A stretch of DNA of 64,000 nt, taken from Blastomonas ursincola. Its GTDB lineage: Bacteria; Pseudomonadota; Alphaproteobacteria; Sphingomonadales; Sphingomonadaceae. Every line of letters begins with the position of its first letter. Position 1 is the stretch's first letter. This document shows positions 36,262 to 46,704 of the stretch, in pieces. The stretch covers positions 434,001-498,000 of the forward strand of contig NZ_VDES01000001.1 of NCBI RefSeq assembly GCF_013607875.1. Reading direction: 5' to 3'. Below the pieces are notes generated by a model. The model saw nothing but the letters and a program-made list of their open reading frames with translations, made no database searches and was not told the DNA's origin. Both the position numbers and the translations under genes were made by a program.

Positions 36262-36575
36262 GTGGTATTTCCCCTTGATCGCCCCGCCGCGCAGGCATGG
36301 CTAAACCCAGTTCTGGAGGGTCTCTATGGCCCACCATTGCGCTGGTGTAGGGCAAAGCACGAAAGCTGCGCAACCTTGGATGGCGGAAATTCAACGCTTT
36401 TCCGCCGAATGTAGCATAAAAGTCACACGTCCTTCATGCCGCTGCCGCATCGCATTGCCATAGCGCCGCGCCCTGACATCGGTGGCAGATTCCGCCCCGC
36501 TGCCAAAACCGTTTCCCACATGGGCGCCGGGTGGTTTATGCGTTGCGGCCCGATCAACAGTCGAAAGAGCAGGAA
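36262..36575. promoter_or_regulatory. Divergent regulatory region between a TonB receptor and a small exported protein
   Basis: This 314-bp gap contains no convincing gene. It holds one clear inverted repeat, GGCGGAAA (36382-36389) and TTTCCGCC (36399-36406) separated by nine bases, located about 125 nt upstream of the receptor start and centrally between the two genes. It could be an operator or a leader hairpin. No confident -10/-35 pair was chosen. Confidence 0.4.
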
Positions 36576-37118
36576 ATGAGGCAGGGAAGCAAGTTCATCA
36601 CCGGCACGATCATGGTTGCCAGCCTTTTGGCCACGCCCGCAGCCTCGCAGGATCGCAAGAAGTCGCCCCCTCCCCCCAGCCCGGAACTGTTCGAAGCGCT
36701 CAACGCCTGTCGCGGCATCGCGGACAACAGCCAGCGCCTTGCCTGTTTCGACAGTGCCTCGGCCAGGCTCTCGGCGGCCGTCGATTCCAAGCAGATCGTG
36801 GTGGTCGAGGAAAAGGAGGTCCAGAAGACCAAGCGCTCGCTGTTCGGTTTCCGCCTTCCCGATCTTTCGATCTTTGGCGGCAATGACAATGACAGCGAGG
36901 AAGACAAGACCCTCGTCACCACCATCAAGAGCCTGGGCAAGGCGCAAGGCGGCCGCTGGAACATCGGCATACCCGAAGGGGCGGTCTGGCAGACCACCGA
37001 GGCGATGACCTACAATCCCGAAGTCGGCGATCAGGTCGAGATCAAGGCCGGCGTGATGGGCGGCTATTTCCTGCGCGTCGGCAAGAAGCGCGCTGTGCGC
37101 GCCAAGCGGGTGGAGTGA
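36576..37118 (+). CDS. Exported protein of unknown function
   Basis: About 180 residues. Start at 36576 (MRQGSKFITGTIMVASLLA) gives a signal peptide and has AGGA directly upstream; an earlier in-frame start at 36531 lacks one. After a proline run (KKSPPPPSPE) comes ALNACRGIADNSQRLACFDSAS, a two-cysteine motif seen in several small secreted sphingomonad and type VI-associated proteins. Then an acidic linker (GGNDNDSEEDK) and a C-terminal beta domain (WNIGIPEGAVWQTTEAM; GGYFLRVGKKRAVRAKRVE) that looks like an RNase- or SH3-like small barrel. Function not known. Sits between two large TonB receptor genes and ends in a strong shared terminator. Confidence 0.75.
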   Translation: MRQGSKFITGTIMVASLLATPAASQDRKKSPPPPSPELFEALNACRGIADNSQRLACFDSASARLSAAVDSKQIVVVEEKEVQKTKRSLFGFRLPDLSIFGGNDNDSEEDKTLVTTIKSLGKAQGGRWNIGIPEGAVWQTTEAMTYNPEVGDQVEIKAGVMGGYFLRVGKKRAVRAKRVE

Positions 37119-37135
37119 CCTGACCGACATCATCC

Positions 37136-37183
37136 GGAACGAAAAAGGCCGCGCCTCCCGAGAGGCGCGGCCTTTTTCGTTCC
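37136..37183. terminator. Bidirectional intrinsic terminator
   Basis: Two 22-base arms (37136-37157 and 37162-37183) match perfectly around the loop CCGA. The stem contains AAAAAGGCCGCGCCTC on the left and GCGCGGCCTTTTT on the right, so a GC stem followed by a T-run exists in both directions. It serves the exported-protein gene (plus) and the converging 1035-residue receptor gene (minus). Confidence 0.9.
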
Positions 37184-37229
37184 GGTCTGCGCGATCGCCC
37201 ATGCGGGCAATCGCGCAGGCCAAAAGCCA

Positions 37230-40200
37230 TCAGAACTTGGCTTCCGCTCCGACATAGAAGAAGCGGCCGATATTGTTGTAGATGCCCGAACCGGCGCCGG
37301 TGCCATCCAGGCCCAGAGGCGGCTGGCGATCGGTGATGTTGTCGATGCCGCCGTAGATACGGAACCTATCATCCACGTCCAGACCGGCGCGGATATTGTG
37401 GTACACCACGCGCGGATAGAAGTCGCGGGGGAAGGCATCCGGATTTTCCGGCGGACGACCCTGAACCGAGCGAACGGCTTCGATCTGGGCGGTGATTGCC
37501 ATCTTGTCGATGAACTGCATGCGATAGCCGATATCGAACTTGCCGAAGTCCATGTCGACATTGAAGTTCGCTGCCCAACGCGGATCGCCCAGCTCCAGCA
37601 GCTGCTGGTCGATAAATTCAGGACGATTGATGTCGGTGAAGTTATCGCGGCGGATGACATAGGTCACGACCGCGCGGAGGTTCAGGCGAATGTCTCCATC
37701 GACTGCCGTGTAGCTGATATCGGCATCAACGCCCTCGGCAATCTGCTTTGCGAAGTTGAACGGCCCCGAGAGGAATGACGCATCGTTGGGACCAACGTCG
37801 TAGTTGACGGTGCCGCCGCCGACATTCCGATTCTGCTGGCCGCGGAACGTGCCGTCGGGACGACGGAAGACCGCTGCGCAGAACGGGTTGTTGATGCCGC
37901 CCGGGGCGTCATAGCACTGATTGATGATTGTCTGCGGCGCGAGCGAGAAGATCACGTTGTCGATGGTGATGTCATAGTAGTCGACCGACACCGTCAGCCC
38001 CGGGATGAAACGCGGCTGCGCAACCACGCCGATGGTGATGCTGTCCGAACGCTCTTCCGACAGGTTCGGGTTGGAACCATTCAGACCGCGAATACCCGAC
38101 GCCGGGATGTTCGTGAACGGAATGGTGACGCCATTGACAACTTCCGTCACCGGGACGCCGGCTGCAGCGCAGTTGCGGACGCGGTTGGGGTTATTGTTGA
38201 TGTTGTTCTGACCGCAAGGGTCGACCAGGCCGTTCAGGAAGGTCTGGCTCGGTGCTGCGAACAGGTCGTTCTGGGTGGGAATACGCACCGAGCGTGCATA
38301 GCTGGCGCGGAAACGCAGATCCCGGACCGGGGCCCAGACGCCGCCTACATTGTAGGTGTAGACGGTCCCCGAGTTGCCGATATTGTAATCGGCGATACGG
38401 CCTGCGCCCTCAAGCGACAGTTCGTGGAAGAACGGCACTTCCGAAAGGATCGGGATACGGATTTCGCCGAACGCTTCGTAGCTCTTGAGCCGCGGCGGAT
38501 CGAACACAGGGATGGCGTTCAGGAACGTCGCGCCCGAGCGGGTCAGCGCATCAAATGCCGAGAAGGCGGTTTCATCACGATACTCGCCACCGATCGCAAA
38601 GCTGACCGGACCACCGGGCAGTTCGAACAGCTGCGAGAGGTCGCCTGCGACATAGGCCGTGGCGTTGATCTGCTCGGCGCTCTGTACGCGCGTCGAATCG
38701 ACGACGAAATAGTTGAGAGCCGCCTGGGTCGGCTGTCCGTTTCCGAACAGGTTGACGGGCACGCACGACGGATCGTCATTGGCTGCCGTAGCATCAGCGT
38801 TGATGCCGCAGACGATCTGGCCTGCGGCATTGCGCACCGCATTGATCGCGTTGTTGTACCGCGCGACATGCACGTTGCCCTCGGTACGGTAGAACGATTC
38901 GAAGCGACCGTAGTTCAGGGCGACTTCATACTTCCAGTCGTCGTTGAACGTGCCCTCGAAACCACCGACGATGCGGAAGGTTTCGCGCTGGTGGTCTTCG
39001 CCGCGGCCGCCAAAGTCGACGTTGAAGCGCTGGGCGGTGAAGGTCGTTGCACCCGGCGCCAGCGACTGGACAAGCGTGTTGCGCGCCTGGGTCGTCAGGA
39101 AGGCGTTGTTGATGCTGAAGGTGTTGTTGAAGAAGGTCGGCTGACCTTCCTGGATCGCATTGATGCGGACATATTTCGCTTCGAGGAACGCCCGGAACGC
39201 TTCGCTGAACTCATAGCTGGCCAGCGTGTTGACCGCGATGCGCTCAATCTCCGGATTGAGCTGGCCGGTCAGGCGCAGCGTCGAACCCAGACCACCCTGT
39301 GCGTTGGCCGATCCAACGGTGCGGAAGTCCCGTGCGACTTCGTTGCGCGCCAGCGTGCCATCGGGCAGGAACACAAAGGTGAAACCGAGCGGCTGGCCGG
39401 TATTGCTGAGCAGGCCGTTGCAGTTCAGTGCACGGCGGGCGGCATTGGCAGCTGAAGCAGGAGTAGGGCAGGTCGAAGTATACAGACCGCCTTCCGAAAT
39501 GTTGTTGTTGCGGATACCGCGCAGGAAGGTGTTGTCCGGAATGCCGTTGCCGGCTGCCGGTTCGCCGATGGTGTTCTCGGTCAGCTGGAACTGGCTACGG
39601 CCCGTGAATGCGCCATAGACGGAGTCGCGGTCGGTGTAATAGACATCGTTGGCGAAACCGTATTCGACGTTCACCGCAACGTTACCGCGGCCCTCGGCAA
39701 AGTTTTCACCCGCAGTCGCCGAAACGAAATAGGAACCACGGTCGCTCTCGCTCGAGATGCCACCCTGGGCGCGGAGGCGGAAACCTTCGAAGTCGCGCTT
39801 CATGATGAAGTTGACCACACCGGCCACTGCGTCAGCACCGTAAACGGCAGCGTTGCCGCCCGTACCGATATCGACGCGTTCGACCAGATCGGTCGGAATG
39901 GTGTTGACGTCGACGCTGGTCGGCGTGCCCGGCTGCGACGTGATGTGACGGCGCCCGTTGACCACTACCAGCGTACGGTTGGTGCCCAGGCCGCGAAGGT
40001 CGAGCAGGTTCAGACCGGCGGTGCCGATGAAGCGGGTCGAGTTCGACTGGGAAAAGGTCGAACGCAGTGCCGGGAGATCATTGAGCGCGTCGCCCAGGGT
40101 CACCTGGCCGCCCGCCGCAAGATCAGCAATGGTGATCGAGGTAATCGGCGAGGGCGAGTCCACATTGGGACGTTCGATGCGCGAACCGGTGACGACGATG

Positions 40201-40337
40201 GCGGAAGCGTCGACTTCATCCGAAGCCGCTTCCTGGTCCTGGGCATCCTGTTCTTGGGCAAATGCGGGGGCAGCGGTCAGTGCCATCCCCAGAACGACCG
40301 GAGCGACCCCGGCAAACAGGCGTGAAGAAATTCTCAT
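37230..40337 (-). CDS. TonB-dependent receptor, large (Caulobacter-type)
   Basis: A 1035-residue outer-membrane receptor. Signal peptide MRISSRLFAGVAPVVLGMAL...AFAQ; an acidic stretch; then SAIVVTGSRIERPN. Plug motifs are LGDALNDLPALRSTFSQS, LDLRGLGTNRTLVVVNGRR and ERVDIGTGGNAAVYGADAV. The barrel ends FFYVGAEAKF. It is a relative of the receptor at 33.2-36.3 kb, with clear similarity in the plug, but not a recent duplicate. The start at 40337 is chosen because ten residues earlier (MHITAQGLHH) would disrupt the signal peptide. Ligand unknown. The 229-bp upstream region has no gene. Confidence 0.92.
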   Translation of the reverse strand: MRISSRLFAGVAPVVLGMALTAAPAFAQEQDAQDQEAASDEVDASAIVVTGSRIERPNVDSPSPITSITIADLAAGGQVTLGDALNDLPALRSTFSQSNSTRFIGTAGLNLLDLRGLGTNRTLVVVNGRRHITSQPGTPTSVDVNTIPTDLVERVDIGTGGNAAVYGADAVAGVVNFIMKRDFEGFRLRAQGGISSESDRGSYFVSATAGENFAEGRGNVAVNVEYGFANDVYYTDRDSVYGAFTGRSQFQLTENTIGEPAAGNGIPDNTFLRGIRNNNISEGGLYTSTCPTPASAANAARRALNCNGLLSNTGQPLGFTFVFLPDGTLARNEVARDFRTVGSANAQGGLGSTLRLTGQLNPEIERIAVNTLASYEFSEAFRAFLEAKYVRINAIQEGQPTFFNNTFSINNAFLTTQARNTLVQSLAPGATTFTAQRFNVDFGGRGEDHQRETFRIVGGFEGTFNDDWKYEVALNYGRFESFYRTEGNVHVARYNNAINAVRNAAGQIVCGINADATAANDDPSCVPVNLFGNGQPTQAALNYFVVDSTRVQSAEQINATAYVAGDLSQLFELPGGPVSFAIGGEYRDETAFSAFDALTRSGATFLNAIPVFDPPRLKSYEAFGEIRIPILSEVPFFHELSLEGAGRIADYNIGNSGTVYTYNVGGVWAPVRDLRFRASYARSVRIPTQNDLFAAPSQTFLNGLVDPCGQNNINNNPNRVRNCAAAGVPVTEVVNGVTIPFTNIPASGIRGLNGSNPNLSEERSDSITIGVVAQPRFIPGLTVSVDYYDITIDNVIFSLAPQTIINQCYDAPGGINNPFCAAVFRRPDGTFRGQQNRNVGGGTVNYDVGPNDASFLSGPFNFAKQIAEGVDADISYTAVDGDIRLNLRAVVTYVIRRDNFTDINRPEFIDQQLLELGDPRWAANFNVDMDFGKFDIGYRMQFIDKMAITAQIEAVRSVQGRPPENPDAFPRDFYPRVVYHNIRAGLDVDDRFRIYGGIDNITDRQPPLGLDGTGAGSGIYNNIGRFFYVGAEAKF

Positions 40338-40552
40338 GTGATGCAACCCCTGTGCGGTTATGTGCAATGCGCAAAACTAAGGCGCTCAGGGGCCGACACG
40401 CAGCGAAATGACACCCGTCGGTCTCCCCAGACCTTGGCGTCAGCTAACTGCCGGTTCCGCTGGATGTAAAGCGCGAGGGGGGTTTATAGGGCCAGTTTTA
40501 CGCGAACCTGTAACATGAACGCCACATTTACCGGCTGGTCAGGAATCGTTGC

Positions 40553-40568
40553 GAAATAATATTATTTC
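40553..40568. promoter_or_regulatory. AT-rich 16-bp perfect palindrome
   Basis: GAAATAATATTATTTC is a perfect palindrome in a GC-rich genome. It overlaps the stop codon of the M23 peptidase gene and lies about 215 nt upstream of the large TonB receptor start. It may be a regulator site for the receptor or simply a 3' end signal; there is no direct evidence for either. Confidence 0.35.
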
Positions 40569-41505
40569 ATTGCGCCATGGGACCCACCAGAAGTTGCGGG
40601 TCGATCCGGGCGTCGTTCCACTTCATGCTCCAATGCAAGTGCGGTCCGGTGGCCCGGCCCGTTGCTCCGATTCGCCCGATCTGTTGCCCCTGGCGCACCG
40701 TATCGCCCAGCTTCACATCGATCGCCGACAGATGCAGGAACGCGCTGTTCAGCCCCATGCCATGGTCGATCATCAGCAGGTTGCCCTCGAGCGAGAAAGG
40801 CGTCGGCGCGGCGAGGATGACCACGCCGTCCGCAGGCGCGACGACCGGCGTACCGACGGCACCTGCGACATCGACGCCACTATGGAAACTGCCCGGTTCA
40901 CCTGCGTAGATGCGCTGCGATCCGAATATGCCCGAAACGCGGCCCGTGGCGGGCCAGATGAACTGCTGACGCCAGCCTGCGCTGTCCGATTGCCGGGCGC
41001 GCGCCGCCTCGATCATCTCTAGCTCGGGCTTGCGCCGCGCCATGAATGCTTCGCTCAGAACACCACCGCGCGCTGCCACTGCGACGAATTCGCGCCGCCA
41101 TTCGCGCGGGGCCACGGTTAGCGGCTCCTGCATCGTCTGGCCATCGGCGAGCGTCACGGTCAGCACGCCGAGTGGCGGCGCGTCGCGGTTGAAACCGAGC
41201 AGGAACGCACCATCGGGCGCGACCGGCACCTGGACGCCGTCGAGATCGAGCGCGGTCACGCCCCGGGGCGCGGTGCCGCGCAACAGGGCACCCTGCACCG
41301 GCGAACCACTCAGCCTGATGCCGCTCGGCAAGGGCCGGATTGCGCCAAAGGGCCGGGTGAGAAAATCCGGGCCGCTCGGCGCTGGCGCGGCCGACTGTGG
41401 CGGGGCCGTCGAATGTGTCGGCGCAGGTGATGGCTGGGATTGCGCCAGCAGCGGGGCAGTCGCCGCCAGCAAGATCGAGCCGGCGAACGTCAGCGCCCCC
41501 CGCAC
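40567..41505 (-). CDS. M23-family metallopeptidase (LytM domain), exported
   Basis: About 312 residues. GTG at 41505, 4 nt after the DUF2093 stop, gives a signal sequence (VRGALTFAGSILLAATAPLLA). A Pro/Ala-rich linker and a beta-rich region (LDLDGVQVPVAPDGAFLLGF) precede the peptidase domain. Zinc ligands are in FHSGVDVAG (HxxxD) and HLHWSMKW (HxH), both intact, so it should be an active endopeptidase acting on peptidoglycan cross-links in the periplasm. The frame stays open to 41682 but only through the DUF2093 gene. Translational linkage with DUF2093 is likely. Confidence 0.88.
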   Translation of the reverse strand: MRGALTFAGSILLAATAPLLAQSQPSPAPTHSTAPPQSAAPAPSGPDFLTRPFGAIRPLPSGIRLSGSPVQGALLRGTAPRGVTALDLDGVQVPVAPDGAFLLGFNRDAPPLGVLTVTLADGQTMQEPLTVAPREWRREFVAVAARGGVLSEAFMARRKPELEMIEAARARQSDSAGWRQQFIWPATGRVSGIFGSQRIYAGEPGSFHSGVDVAGAVGTPVVAPADGVVILAAPTPFSLEGNLLMIDHGMGLNSAFLHLSAIDVKLGDTVRQGQQIGRIGATGRATGPHLHWSMKWNDARIDPQLLVGPMAQ

Positions 41506-41509
41506 GCGG

Positions 41510-41713
41510 TCAGCCCCTGCCGAGCGCCGCGCGCACCGAAATCTCGCAGCTGGCATAGGCCTCCTGCCGCTCGACGCTCCAGTAACGCAGCTCTTCCAGG
41601 TCGATCTTCTGCCCGGTCTCGGCGCACAGCACATGGTCGCCGGCGCTGAGCAGGCGGAAGCCGTTGGGCATATAGTGGACACGGGCGACGCGATCGCGGT
41701 TGGACATCAACAT
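41510..41713 (-). CDS. DUF2093 domain protein
   Basis: A 67-residue protein of the alphaproteobacterial DUF2093 family: MLMSNRDRVARVHYMPNGFR followed by VLCAETGQKIDLEELRYWSV and a C-terminal QEAYASCEISV. Two cysteines. Function unknown. It sits between xseA and the M23 peptidase gene; the same neighbourhood of xseA, DUF2093 and an M23 peptidase is common in sphingomonads. Start could be the ATG at 41707 instead. Confidence 0.88.
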   Translation of the reverse strand: MLMSNRDRVARVHYMPNGFRLLSAGDHVLCAETGQKIDLEELRYWSVERQEAYASCEISVRAALGRG

Positions 41714-41811
41714 GGGGTCATCATGCTCCAGAAAGGCTGTATGGCAGCTTTACCGATGGCTGGCTGCGGTGTTGCCAGCAAAGATAAGCGATCCGGTGCG
41801 CCAGCGCAAAT

Positions 41812-43282
41812 CTACAGGAAACTCGCCTGGCGCGGCTCGGCGGGCCTGGGCTTCGTCTTGGCTGCGGGGGTCGGAGAAACCGGCGGCGGAGGCGGACCAT
41901 CCGCTGGCGCGACATCGAGCGTCCCATCGCGGAAATGCAGCGTCAGCCGGGGTTCGCACGCAGCCACTGCCTTGTCGATCAATGTGCGGCCATCGCTGGC
42001 GGTGACCCGGGCATAGCCGCGCTGCAACGGCGCATCGGGATCGAGCTGCGCCAGTACGCGCTCCAGCCCGGCGAGCCGTTCGCCCGCCCGCCGGGTGATG
42101 CGATCGAGCACCGCCGGGTCGAGCGTCAGCCGCGCCAGGCGATCGCGCGCATGGGCGACACGGGTGTCGAGCACGGCAGGCCGCAACGCGCCCGAGGTCC
42201 GCGCCAGCGCACCGCGCGCATGCGCAAGCTGCAGGCCGAGCGCGGCGCGCAGCCGCTCGCCCAGATCATCGGCGCGCTGCTGCTGCGGGCTGAGCAGGTC
42301 GGCCAGGCGCGGCAGGCGCTGCGCCCTCGCCTCCAGCCGTTCGCGTGCCAGCGCATGGCTGCGGTTCACCGCACGGCTGGCGCGCAGGCCGAATTCGGCG
42401 ACGCTGGCGAGCAGTTCGGACCGCACCGGCACCGCCATTTCCGCCGCAGCGGTCGGCGTCGGCGCGCGGCGATCGGCGGCGAAATCGGCGAGCGTCGTGT
42501 CGGTCTCGTGCCCCACGGCGGAGATGACCGGGATGACGCTCTCGGCAATCGCGCGGACCACCGGCTCCTCGTTGAACGCCCAGAGATCCTCGATCGAACC
42601 GCCACCGCGCGCCACGATCAGCAGGTCTGGCCGCTCTCCCTCGGACATTGCGCCAAAGCCGCGCACGGCGGCCGCGACCTGGCCTGCCGCCCCCTCGCCC
42701 TGCACCAGCACCGGCCAGACCAGCACGTGGCTGGGGAAGCGATCGGCGAGCCGGTGCAATATGTCGCGGATCACCGATCCGGTCGGCGACGTCACCACGC
42801 CGATCGTGCGCGGCAGGAAGGGGAGCGAGCGCTTGCGTTCGGGATCGAACAGCCCTTCATCGGCGAGCCGCGCCTTCAGCTTCTCGAACAGCTGCATCAG
42901 CGCGCCCTCGCCCGCCAGCTCGAGCGATTCTATCGTGATCTGGTATTTGGAGCGCCCGGGAAAGGTGGTGAGCTTGCCGGTGGCGATGACGTCCAGCCCG
43001 TCCTCGGGCCGGAAGGGCAGCCGCTGCGCCGTGCCCTTCCAGATGATGCCGTCGATGACCGCCTTGTCGTCCTTCAGCGCCAGATAGCAATGGCCCGATG
43101 CCGCGCGCTTGAAGCCCGAAATCTCGCCACGAATCCGCACATGCGCAAACCGGTCCTCGACCATGCGCTTCAACTGCCCGGAGATTTCCGAAACCGACAG
43201 CGGCGGGGCGTTGTCGCCGGGGGGCATCTGGGCTAACAGCCCGCCCGAACGTGAAGACATATCATCTGTAAAGGGGTCGGGC

Positions 43283-43284
<2 letters not shown>
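41812..43284 (-). CDS. xseA: Exodeoxyribonuclease VII large subunit
   Basis: About 490 residues. The N-terminal OB-fold ([40 protein letters not shown]) and the catalytic region ([69 protein letters not shown]) are complete, followed by a long coiled coil and the C-terminal motif [17 protein letters not shown]. With XseB it degrades single-stranded DNA. ATG at 43284 has AGGA at 7-nt spacing; its start codon interlocks with purD on the other strand. An internal ATG at 43260 is the alternative. Confidence 0.95.
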
Positions 43285-44547
<1,263 letters not shown>

Positions 44548-44551
<4 letters not shown>

Positions 44552-45606
44552 AGCGCCGCCAGCACCGCGTTGCCGATCGCGACGGTGCCCATATTGCCGC
44601 CGAGATCCGCGCCACGCGCGCCCGCGTTGAGCGCGCTCGCCACCGCCGCCTCGATCCGCGCGGCCTCGGCTTCCAGGCCGAAGCTGTGGCGCAGCATCAT
44701 CGCGGCGGACAGGATCATCGCGACCGGATTGGCGAGCCCCTTGCCTGCAATGTCGGGCGCGCTGCCGTGGATCGGCTCATACGCGCCCTTGGTGCCGAAC
44801 GCGGTCTGCTCCGCGCCCAAAGAGGCCGAGGCAAGCAGGCCGATCGAGCCGACGCACATGCTGGCCTGATCAGACAGGATGTCGCCGAACAGGTTGCCGG
44901 TGACGATGGTGTCGAACTTGCCCGGCGCGCGGACGAGCTGCATCGCGGCATTGTCGACATACATGTGCTCGAGCGTGACATCGGGATAGTCCGCCGCCAC
45001 CTCGATCATCACGTCGCGCCAGAGCTGCGAGGTTTCGAGCACATTGGCCTTGTCGACCGAGCACAGCCGACCCGAACGGCCCAGGGCGGTGCGGAACGCG
45101 ACATGCGCGATGCGGCGCACCTCGCTCTCGTTGTACGACATGATGTCATAGCCCTCGCGCTGCCCGTCACTGGTGGTGCGCATGCCCTTTTCACCGAAAT
45201 AGACATCGCCGTTGAGCTCGCGCACGATCATCAGATCGATAGCGCCCGCCACTTCGGGCCGCAGCGAGCTGTGCGCTTCCAGCCCCGGAAACACCTTGGC
45301 CGGACGCAGGTTGGCGAAAAGTCCGAGCTCCTTGCGCATGCCCAGCACCGCCTGTTCGGGGCGCAGATGCCGCTCCAGCCCGTCGCACGCCGGATCGCCC
45401 ACCGCGCCGAACAGGATCGCATCGCATGCGTGCATCAGCGCCAGCGTCTCGGGCGGCAGCGGATGGCCATGCACGCGCCAGGCGGCAGCGCCCACCAGCC
45501 CGTCGTGCAATTCCACTCCCGGCAGATCAAGCGCGCGCAGCACGCGCACCGCCTCGGCCATGATTTCGGGGCCGATGCCGTCACCGGGGAGAATGGCAAT
45601 TTTCAT
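44548..45606 (-). CDS. leuB: 3-isopropylmalate dehydrogenase
   Basis: A 352-residue NAD-dependent dehydrogenase of leucine synthesis. Signatures: [85 protein letters not shown] and [31 protein letters not shown], with catalytic Lys and Tyr in place. The start at 45606 with AGGA upstream fits the family; the frame continues upstream without features. It converges on purD with overlapping stops. Confidence 0.97.
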
Positions 45607-45685
45607 GGGGTCATCCTGTCTGTTGTGGAGGCGCGCATAGCGTCCGGCAGCGCATTTCCGCAACATTGTTTTGCTTGGGATGAGG

Positions 45686-46420
45686 TCAACCCGCCATGCG
45701 CCGCACCCGATCAATGAGCATCGCGCGCGCCGCGAGCGCGTCGGCGCGCCGATCGGTGAAGAACTGGCGCTCGATGAAATGGCCGGTCAGCGCAAAACCC
45801 TGCATCAGCTGCTCCCAATCGGGTTCTTCCTCGCCGGTCAGGAATGCGGGCAGCACCAGCAGCTTTTCGGCATAGACCCCGGCGGCGTGCACCGACACCG
45901 CACGCCCGGTGCGCGGACTGACATAGGCGAGGTCCGCGCGCTCGCCGGTCACCGCGCAACGCTCCAGATCGAGCCCGAAGCCCAGTTCGGCGAGCAGCAG
46001 TGCCTCGTACCGCACCATCGCGCGCAGCCACCAGCGCGCCGAGGGGGCGGCGCAGACCAGATCGAGCAAGGCCGCCAGCGCCGCATAAAGCCGAGGAAAC
46101 GGCTGATCCTCGGGCGCGACCGTCGCGGTGAGCAGGGTCACCCATTCGAACGCCGCTGCGGCAAGCGGTTCGCTGTAAAAGGGCGCGCGGCTCTCGGCGA
46201 GCTCGACCGTCAGCCCGGCAAGCTGATCGTTCACCCGGCTGCGCAGCTCCGCCGTGACGAGATTCGCGGGCATCAGCACCGGACGCAGGGCCGTCGACCG
46301 CCCTCCCCGCACATAGCCCGATTGCAGCCCATGATCGGGCGTGAACAACCGCACCACCGCCCCATGCTCCCCATGCCGCCGCACGGTGCAGATTATGGCG
46401 GGGGTGCGGATGACGGGCAT
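45686..46420 (-). CDS. recO: DNA repair protein RecO
   Basis: A 244-residue recombination mediator that helps RecF/RecR load RecA. The OB-fold opens with [28 protein letters not shown], followed by [21 protein letters not shown] and the helical C-terminal domain ending [22 protein letters not shown]. No zinc cysteines are present. It starts 8 nt after the small RHH gene, so both are likely on one transcript. Confidence 0.93.
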   Translation of the reverse strand: MPVIRTPAIICTVRRHGEHGAVVRLFTPDHGLQSGYVRGGRSTALRPVLMPANLVTAELRSRVNDQLAGLTVELAESRAPFYSEPLAAAAFEWVTLLTATVAPEDQPFPRLYAALAALLDLVCAAPSARWWLRAMVRYEALLLAELGFGLDLERCAVTGERADLAYVSPRTGRAVSVHAAGVYAEKLLVLPAFLTGEEEPDWEQLMQGFALTGHFIERQFFTDRRADALAARAMLIDRVRRMAG

Positions 46421-46428
46421 GCCACCAC

Positions 46429-46596
46429 CTAATCCAGATCAGGAATCCGATCCAGCTTGTCGCCGACCCATACCTTGATGAGCGCCTTGACGGAAACGCC
46501 CCGCCTTTCAGCAGCCAGATCAAGTCGGCGCTTCATTGGCCGGGGCAAATTGAGAACGACACGTACCGTATCGAGATCTTTCGCCGCCACTCGCAC
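46429..46596 (-). CDS. 55-residue ribbon-helix-helix-like protein
   Basis: A small open frame read from the sequence, starting at GTG 46596 (GTGCGAGTGGCG) with AGGA 5 nt upstream and ending at TAG 46429. The product contains TVRVVLNLPRPMKRRLDLAA followed by ERRGVSVKALIKVWVGDKLD. A short basic strand then two helices separated by GVS is the CopG/Arc ribbon-helix-helix pattern of antitoxins and small repressors. No toxin partner is adjacent; recO follows 8 nt later. GTG at 46590 is a possible alternative start. The RHH call is by pattern only. Confidence 0.65.
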   Translation of the reverse strand: MRVAAKDLDTVRVVLNLPRPMKRRLDLAAERRGVSVKALIKVWVGDKLDRIPDLD

Positions 46597-46704
46597 CTCA
46601 TTCCTGCCTATCGAGGCAATCCTGCAACGAAAGCGAAAGTAGGCGTTCCGCCCACAAGAATACAGGTCCGCGTGAACAATCGGCTCGAAAATGGATGCAA
46701 TGAT

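Noticed and set aside
33244-36414. A 1056-codon open frame antisense to the TonB receptor
   Set aside because: Arg/Thr/Val-rich shadow of the receptor gene; no domain, start signal or context supports it.
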